Shown piece by piece: positions 56,646 to 64,000 of a stretch of 64,000 bases of DNA; position 1 is the first letter of the stretch; every line of letters starts with the position of its first letter. Under the pieces are notes generated by a model that was not told the origin of the DNA, did not search any database, and saw only the letters and a list, made by a program, of their open reading frames with translations. The position numbers and the translations under genes are program-made. The DNA is from Paramyrothecium sp. XJ0827. Its lineage: Eukaryota > Ascomycota > Sordariomycetes > Hypocreales > Stachybotryaceae. Where the stretch lies: NCBI GenBank assembly GCA_020881915.1, contig JAJFPB010000002.1, forward strand, positions 186,001 to 250,000. The letters run 5' to 3'.

Positions 56646-59600
56646 ATGCCGACTCGTCAAGGCTTAGAAGTGCTGGCTCCTTCGCCCAGCGAGCCAAATC
56701 AGACAGAACTGAATGTTGAGTACGCGCAAATCACCCCAAATGAGCAGATAAATTGGACTGATCTCAATGCAGCATTGTGGCTGTTCCTGGTCTAGGAGCT
56801 GATCCATCCAAGAGCTTCGGCTCTGAGGCGCCAGGGAGCTTCAACTGGCTGAAAGATGATCGTGAAGGCATTCGTTCCGACATACCTAATTCACGAATAT
56901 TACTCTATCACTATGAATCACGATGGTTTGGCGCGGAAGCAAAGCAGCAGACGTTATACAATGTAGCCAACCTGCTTCTCGATAGTCTTGTTGAGCAAAG
57001 AAAGGGCGCCGACGGCGCAGAAGCAACCCGCCCCATTGTCTTCCTAGCACATAGCATGGGCGGTCTCGTTGTGGCCAAAGCTATGACGCTTGCAGCTACG
57101 CAGCCTGAGAATATCGCGAGAATGCGCATTTTTGAGTGTTTCGCTGGTGGAATCTTCTTCGGCACTCCGTTCAAGGGCTCCTCGGCACAAGCAAAAGCTC
57201 TCCTCCTTGCTTCATTGCTCGAGCAAGCTGGAAAGGCTGTTCCGACTCAAATGTTGCAGCTTCTTGATCCTGAACGCGACTCACTCGAAGAGCTGCGCCG
57301 GGATTTTGTGAATTTGGCGTTCAAAGAACCCAAGGCCAATATTGCTTGTATTTTTGAGCAGGCCAAGACGAACTATCTGAAAGAGAAGGTTTCGCAATGG
57401 CTGCCGAGTGGCTACTTCAAACTTGGCCCAGAGGAGCTCGTTGTCACCCAGGACTCTGCTTCTCTTGACGGCGCTGTGATCCGAGGCTTGGCTTGCAATC
57501 ACCGTCAGCTTAACCGATTCGACAATCCCAAGGACGGCCGCTATGAGATAGTAAGCCATCATCTTAAGGATATCGTCAAGAATTCGCAGCTGGTGGTCAG
57601 AACAAGACTCAGAGCATCCCGACAGTCCGTTGTCGATGATACCACGTTTCAGCGTCTTTCCGAAAGTCTGCACACAATCGACTTCCAGCGCCAGCGACGC
57701 AGCGCAGAGAGCCTCAGTGGCGACTCTGACTGGATCCTGCAGGAAATAAGATACGTGCAATGGGTCCAGAACAACACAGGCCAGCCTCCCGAGAACCCTT
57801 GTCTCTGGGTGTCTGGCGATGAGGGCCTCGGAAAAACGAAGGCAGCTGTTACCATCATCAAGGAGCTGAAGAAGCTGGAGACTGATAGCCATATGCTCGG
57901 CGCTAGAAACGTCATGGTGGCCTACTTCTTCTGCGATTCTACTTCGGACTGCAGTTTGGCCGAGAATATGCTCAAGTCCCTTATATGGCAGCTCATCCTC
58001 CAGAAGCGGTCACTCGCTCAATATGTCAAAACATTCGCGGCAAAAAGCTCGGCTAACGCGAGGGGCGGTGGCGCAGAGGCTCAATTCAGCGTTGCCAAGC
58101 TCTGGAAGGGTCTGACAGAGATGCTGCGAGATCCTTCTGTACATGAGGTTTACTTCGTGGTGAACAACCTACACTACCTTTCAGCTGACAGCGCAAGCAG
58201 CGGCGAGTTCTTGGAAATGATTTCCGATGTGTTAGCAAGCACTATTGAGGATCCAATCAGGGAAAAGGCCCGGTGGATTTTCTTCAGCCGGGATCGTCTG
58301 AATATCAGGACTGCACTCCAAGGAAGCGACGAGCCGGGAACGATACGAATAGACTTGAACTCCACATTAGATGGCGCGTTGAGACGCCAATATCTACGCA
58401 CGTACACCAGAGATCGGGTCAAGTCACTGGCTGTAGAGAAGGATTACAGTTTAGCACTGCAATACTTCGTCTTCAGCAGCCTCGAAAAGAGAGCCCAGAG
58501 CAACACCCTCTGGGTCGAGGTGGTATGCTGTCTGTTAGGTGAACTTCCTGCAACTTTTGTTCAAGTGAGGAGGACATTAGAGTCTCTACCGCAAGACCCG
58601 AAGGAATTGATCAATCGCACATGGATTGAGGTTCGTCTATATTATACACAGGTGTATTGATTCAAATGCTGACAATCACAGGAACTGGAAAATGAAGGCG
58701 AAGATCGCATAGACACTACCAAAGAGGTTCTACGCACTTTGGTGCTCGCTTATGAAGATCTGACCTTGCAGGAGCTCTGTGTGCTTGCCGGGTTTGATAT
58801 TGACGTTGATGACTCGGCTGAGACAGAAGTAAAGATTCTCGAGCAGATCAAAGCCTGCGGTCCTCTTCTCAGGACCTATGATATGGACAGTGAGGATGCA
58901 ATCCTTGGTTCCAGAAGAGTGACCAGAGTTACTTTTATTCACCCTCTCGCGCGAGACGCATTACGCGAGCCGAAATTGGCAAAGTTAATCGGCCTCGCAA
59001 GCGAGGATGATGATACCGAAGTAAAATGGCAACACGGCATTATTGGTCTTCGTTGTTTCTCATACATGCTAGAGGCTCTTGGGGCGACGGATGAGGATGA
59101 AATTATACTACGCAGAGTTGATGCCCCGGAAGATGCCGATGCTGAAATTGATGAGCTGTTTCCGGAAGTGGAGGATGAGGAAGAGGAGGAAGACACCGCG
59201 GTGCAAGCCCTCGAGTACCCCCTCAAGAACTGGCTGCGGCACGGCTACGAGGCCACTCCAGACTTTGTGGAAACTCTCAATATCAAGAGCGGATTCTGGT
59301 CCACTGGGTCTTCGGCACGTAGGCGGTGGTGGGGAAGCATTGCTCAGAAAGAGGGCCAAGGCGAACTCAAGAACATGACGGCATTGCACATTGCAGCCTA
59401 TTACGGCCTACTACCACTTGTTGAGTTGCTCCTGACCAATGGCCACGCGGGAGAAATACATCTTCTCGATTCATGGGACAACCAGCCTCTGCACTGGGCT
59501 GCTTCACGTGGCCATGTCAAGGTGTGCGAGTTTTTGTTGAGCCAAGGTGCAGACATCAATAACGGAACTAAGACAAGAGTGTGGACGCCACTTCACATGG

Positions 59601-62482
59601 CTGCTGCGGAAGATCGCGTAGACGTCATGAAGATGCTCATTGAGAGAGAAGGCGAGGGTGCAGATATCAACGCAGTAGCAGATGGTGTTGGAACGCCACT
59701 GACACTGGCTCTCGAGTGGCGGCAGACGAAAGCTGCGGAGTTCCTCTTGGAGCATGGTGCGGATCCAACGTTGACGGCGGAAGACTGTGAGCCCCCGGTC
59801 GCTTTAGCTGTTCTCCGAGGCTACGAAGGCCTGGTCGACAAGCTCCTTGACGGCGGTAGCGCCGATCTCACCTCGCATTTGTACGGTACAGCTCTTGCTG
59901 CGGCGGCTTCGACAGGAAACGCAAATGTAGTCAAGACTCTGCTTGCCCTTGACGATGATGAAGCCTCCCACCAGCGTGCAATCGAGGAAGCTTCATCCGC
60001 CGGTTTCCACGGCGTTGTTGAGATTCTTCTAGAGAGTACAACAGGTGTGCAACTTGGAGCAGCAATTTCCAAGGCTGCATTCTACGGTCAAGATCAGATT
60101 GTCAAGCTCCTTTGGGATAGCCGCTCAGATAATTTCTTGACTTCTGAGGCAGTCGACGGCGCGCTGTACATGGCAACAGACGCACAGCAGGAAATCACAG
60201 CCAAACTGCTCCTCGAGGAGTGCAACGCCGATCCCAACGCGACTGGCGATGAGTATGGCAATGCGTTAACGGCGTCAGCTTTTGACGGTTCTATATCCAT
60301 TCTTGAGAAATTGATAGAGCACGGTGCCAATCCCAACGCGCCCGAAGGATATGCTCTTTTAGCTGCGGCCTCCAACGGCCATTTGGACATTGTCAAGCTC
60401 TTGGTCAGCCGGGGCGCAAATGTCAATGCTCTGACCAACAAGGTCGCCGAAGGCACAGCCTTGCATGCCGCCTGCGTCGCCGGCAATGCAAATGTCGTTC
60501 GGTTCTTGCTTAGCCAAGGGGCGGATCCCAATTGCGGTGCTGGGGACTACAAGAATCCGCTGACTGCGGCAGCCAGCAGCGGGTATGGCGAGATCGTCGA
60601 GCTGCTTTCCGCTGCAGGGGCCAATCCTAATGTGTTCGGAGGAACTGATGGGAGCACGCCGTTGATCAACGCGGCGGCGACCCTGCAGTGGAAGTATCTT
60701 GACGTGCTGATCCGCCACGGGGCGGTGGTCGACAAGATGGATCCGGACCAAGACACGGCCCTGATCGTTTCAGCTCTGGTTGGCGATAACGAGTGCGTCA
60801 ATCTTCTCCTCAACCACAATGCAAACATAAACCTGGCCGGAAAACACAACGGCAGCGCATTGCATGCGGCCGCGTCTCGTGGACATACCGAGACATGTCA
60901 GTTGCTGCTGAGTCGCGGCGCAGACCCCAGCGTGCTGGGCGGGCCCTTCCACTCGGTTCTCCAAGCTGCTGCATCATCCGGCAACCCGCAGACCTTAGCC
61001 GTTATTCTAGAACGTGGCGATGACATCGACTTAGATGCGCAAGGAGGCCAGCACTTTACTGCGTTGCATGCTGCGGCGGTGCAGGCAGACGACAAATGTC
61101 TCCGGCAACTCCTCGCAAGAGGCGTTCAACTCGATATCTGCCCACCCCCATCCGCAGCCAACAGCAGTATGGGAACTCCACTGCAAGCAGCCGCTTTCTC
61201 GAGATGCAACCGAAATGCCCGCCTGTTGCTTGAGGCTGGAGCGGACCCCACGATTGTTTCTGGCAAGCACGGGACCGCTCTGCAATCAGCTGCTCTCAAA
61301 GGTGATGCTGCACTCTGTGAGCGGTTGTTGGACCGCGAACCTAGCGTTGAGAGCCGTTCAGGGAAGTACGGGAGCGCCCTCACGGCAGCCGTAGCTCGTG
61401 AAGATGGTGAGGGATGCGAGGTGCTCGAGGTGCTGCTTGCCAAGGGGAGCTTCCCACCGGAGGCATATACAGCAGCGCTGGATAAAGCACTCGTGCTCCA
61501 CCGCAAAGAGGAATTCAAGACGTTGTTATCAGCCATGAAAGCGAGCAATACGGTCGACGCAAAGAAATTCCCCAATATCAAGGAGATGATGCGGCAATTT
61601 CAGACGCAATCCAGAAAGGCGCGGGTTACACGCAGTGCCAACCCTGTCAATGATCATTCGGATCAAAATAGTGATTTTGGCGACGCGGATTTCAGTCAGT
61701 ATCAGGACATTGACGATGTGATTGAGGTACCAGAACCCACTCCCGAGGTGAAAGAGCCTGGGCAAGAGGGCGCAGATGCTGCTGTTCAGCAGACTAGAGA
61801 CATGGGGTCTTCTGGCGCGGGAGTAAACGCACCCACTTCCCGCGGATTTGGAGTCGTGGAAGGGAATACTTACATCGGATCCCGTGGTTCCGGTGGCGTC
61901 GAAGGAAGCACATATACTGGATCTCGCGGTTTTGGAAGCGGCTATGGAGCGGGCGAGGAAAACAATCAGGAATCGGGGCAGAGGGGCACTTCTGGGACTG
62001 TGGGCAGCAGTATCGCCGCCGGAGGAATTGTTGGCGCTGTTTCATCCTTCCTGGCCTCTGGAGGCAATGGCGGTGATGATAACCAGGATAACTCGGGTTT
62101 GCCATACCGTCAGCCTCCCCCTGCGGCACCAGACAGTTACGACCAGAAGGGATATCAAGAAGGTGCAGAGCTCGAAGAGCCTGGCCAACAAGAACCAGGA
62201 GTCGAGCAATACCGGGATAGCGGATATGAAGTACAGGAACAAGAGACAGCACAGGAGGGTGAGGGTGAAGAGGGTGGTTACGAGGTTCAACATGAGGGCG
62301 GTCAAGAAAGAGGTGGTGAAGAGGAAGGTGGTGAAGAGGAGGGTGGTGAAGAGGAGGGTGGTGAAGAGGAGGGTGGTGAAGAGGAGGGTGGTGAAGAGGA
62401 GGGTGGTGAAGAGGAGGGTGGTGACGACGGAGCTGGTATGTCCGCAGAGGGAGGCGAGTATGAAGGTGAAAGTTATGAGTAA
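56646..62482 (+). CDS. NLR-like STAND protein: alpha/beta hydrolase - NACHT-type NTPase - ankyrin repeats
   Basis: Large intracellular receptor-like protein, 1910 aa as modelled. Exons 56646..56719, 56773..58630 and 58682..62482. Intron 1 joins ELNVD to IVAVPGLGADP, the usual start of the N-terminal alpha/beta-hydrolase (lipase/PGAP1-like) domain. Its nucleophile elbow HSMGG has S119. A NACHT-type P-loop follows: Walker A GDEGLGKT at 373-380; the Walker B position reads VYFVVNNLHYL (484-494), lacking the usual acidic residues. Residues 540-870 are helical with an acidic run (EDEEEEEDT). About 21 ankyrin repeats span roughly 875-1565, from MTALHIAAYYG to LLAKGSFP. The tail is Gly-rich, with three SRGxG-x-VEGxTYxG-like units and seven GGEEE units. 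In fungi this architecture belongs to NLR-like proteins linked to non-self recognition; that role is inferred. The start codon is uncertain. Confidence 0.88.
62312..62425 (+). repeat. 15-bp tandem repeat encoding GGEEE
   Basis: About seven nearly identical copies of GGTGGTGAAGAGGAG near the 3' end of the NLR-like gene, preceded by related degenerate units. Unit length is a multiple of three, so copy-number change would alter tail length without a frameshift. Confidence 0.9.
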
Positions 62483-63234
62483 GCGGAATTAGAGAATGAG
62501 GAATAGGATGTAAATGAGCTTAGGTGAATACTAGTTCAAATGCCTCTGCTTCCAAGACGGTCGTACTGGCGAGTCTTGCTGGTCCCTTGAGCAAATCACC
62601 TCCGGTCAATTACCACAACTGCACTAGTTAGAAATGCACCTCGAAACTACACAGTCTGCTCTACACACTTTCGCAATGATCATGCCGAGCAAGTGCTATT
62701 TCTTTGAGGAGTAATAGCAAGGTTTTAATGCGTTGCCGAGTAGTCCTCGGAGGAATCCACTGACTCCGGGTGATGATGGAAATTCCACCAAAGAGGTTTA
62801 CTTTGTTGCAAAGCATCTCAAGCTCAACAGATAGGACGTTCAATCCTTTGTGATTTTTCGTAGGTACTAGTACACCCACCCCACCGCCTGCTCCTTTGGA
62901 AAGTGCTATGTCTCAAGGTTGGCGCACGCTGTAGGCCAAACAATAGACGCAACCGCCTATCTTGCAAAAGGGACGGTTGTGGCTCTCTCGGACAAATTTT
63001 CACCATGGTTTACCCTGAAAAAGTATACACTGATTGATAGATCTGTGCAATTGGTACTTGGAACGTCCTGGGTCAACCCAAGCCTACTGACAACTTGATG
63101 GCGTATGCCTTACCACTATCGAAGAGACAGCATCGAACGGGGTTTACACACATAAGCAGGATTAGTTCTGGGGCGTGATTCAAACGCATATATCGATATT
63201 GATGTATCAAAACTTCACGAAATGCAGGAACATT
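62483..63234. other. Intergenic region
   Basis: Between the NLR-like gene and the 3' end of the partial dehydrogenase. No gene recognised. Confidence 0.5.
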
Positions 63235-64000
63235 TCATGCATAAGGCTTCGTTTCCGTGTCACACCACTCCCAGAACTTCTCGGCAACTCCGGTGCCTCC
63301 CTCAGACGTGGGTTTTGACCCCAGATACAAGTCGCGTCGTATGTGACTCGGACGTCCCCAGGGCACGACTTCAGTGCTTCTGTTAGCCCTTCAACCTCGC
63401 AGGCTAAATAAATATTCATGCACTTACCCCAGCTTCCCGTCTTCTCCATGGTGATGTCAGTTGACAGCGCGGCGTAAAGCTCCGTGTATGCGCCATTGAT
63501 AGCAGGGTATTTGAAGTACGAGATGAGTTTTTGTTTGATTGGGCTGGTGAAGTTGCGGTCTAGCTCAGAATCAAGAGATCCCGGATGTAAGGCCTGGGTT
63601 GAACATGGTCAGAAAACGGTACCCTTCACAGTTGGGATCAATCGTTCCATCGCACGCTGACTCAACTTACCACGCTAATGACACCATCAGTGCGATGCCG
63701 CCTCGCAAACTCGGTCGACTGGTAGTAATTGCCCGCCTTGCTGATGCCGTACTTTCGGGCCGTTAATCCAGCCCAATAGCTTTCCTTCACCTTGTAATCA
63801 AGGTTTTCAAAGTCAATGCCATTCTTGGGGCTTGACGTCTCCGCGATGAGTGAAGAGACCCATACAACGCGGACCGAGTCCTTCGGCGCATCTTTTGCTG
63901 TCTTAACGAGCAACGGCATCATGAGTTTGGTGAACAGGAAGTGTCCGAGGTTGTTCACAGCGAGATGGAGCTCATGGCCCTGGGCTGATTTGAACCCCTT
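63235..64000 (-). CDS. Short-chain dehydrogenase, partial (5' end beyond window)
   Basis: C-terminal two-thirds of an SDR. Exons visible: >64000..63671, 63593..63428 and 63368..63235. The frame enters at the right edge with GFKSAQGHELHLAVNNLGHF, the NNLGHF helix typical of retinol-dehydrogenase-like SDRs; the TGxxxGIG motif must lie outside. RVVWVSS gives the catalytic Ser and YGISK the Tyr-x3-Lys pair; ALHPGSLDSEL follows after the first intron. The last intron joins MEKTGSW to VVPWGRPSHIRRDLYLG, and the protein ends KFWEWCDTETKPYA, a family-typical C-terminus. Its closest type differs from the SDR at 24 kb, so they are not recent duplicates. Substrate unknown. Confidence 0.85.

Noticed and set aside
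59108..61581. Several minus-strand open frames of 80-150 codons
   Set aside because: Antisense of the ankyrin repeats; no independent features.
61848..62492. 214-codon second frame within the NLR-like gene
   Set aside because: Overlaps the tail repeats in another frame; the Lys/Val repeat is a by-product of the GGEEE minisatellite.

Overview
This window is genomic DNA of a filamentous ascomycete (Pezizomycotina, probably a Sordariomycete). The signs are short introns of about 50-110 nt with GT-AG borders and CTAAC/CTGAC-like branch points, three Zn2Cys6 transcription factors, a fungal LysM protein, 2EXR and Pth11-type rhodopsin families, GH1 and GH78 enzymes, several P450s and a fungal NLR-like protein. 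Exon borders were worked out by hand from splice consensus and reading phase. In every spliced model given here the exon lengths sum to a multiple of three.

Layout. 0-3 kb: a six-module secreted LysM protein cut by the left edge, and the dead remains of a PNP/UDP nucleosidase domain of the kind found on fungal NLR-like proteins. 4-8.5 kb: a Zn2Cys6 regulator tail-to-tail with a 14-TM drug:proton MFS transporter; both promoters carry copies of GCGGAAA/TTTCCGC. 10-15 kb: a secreted Pro-rich protein with an apparent frameshift, a 2EXR protein and a P450 pseudogene. 15-28 kb: a hemerythrin-like protein, a type II membrane protein, a secreted HExxH zincin, an FAD-oxidase pseudogene, a short-chain dehydrogenase and a rhodopsin-domain membrane protein. 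29-38 kb: two divergent P450 genes (one with a 6-nt microexon) and an intact FAD-linked oxidase. 38-41 kb: no intact gene, only fragments of a dispersed LTR-like repeat that recurs at 54.8 kb. 56-62 kb: a 1910-residue hydrolase-NACHT-ankyrin protein. Right edge: a partial short-chain dehydrogenase.

The most coherent unit is 41.5-53.5 kb: an unsecreted GH1 beta-glucosidase, an unsecreted GH78 alpha-L-rhamnosidase, a sugar-porter MFS permease and two Zn2Cys6 regulators, side by side. The inferred job is uptake of a rhamnosyl-glucoside (rutinoside, neohesperidoside or similar plant glycoside) followed by removal of rhamnose and then glucose inside the cell, under local control. The 9-mer CTTCCGAAG, in either orientation, lies upstream of four of the five genes.

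The window is also rich in decay: three multi-lesion pseudogenes, one apparent frameshift and LTR-like fragments. That fits a fast-changing accessory or subtelomeric region, although no telomere repeat is visible.
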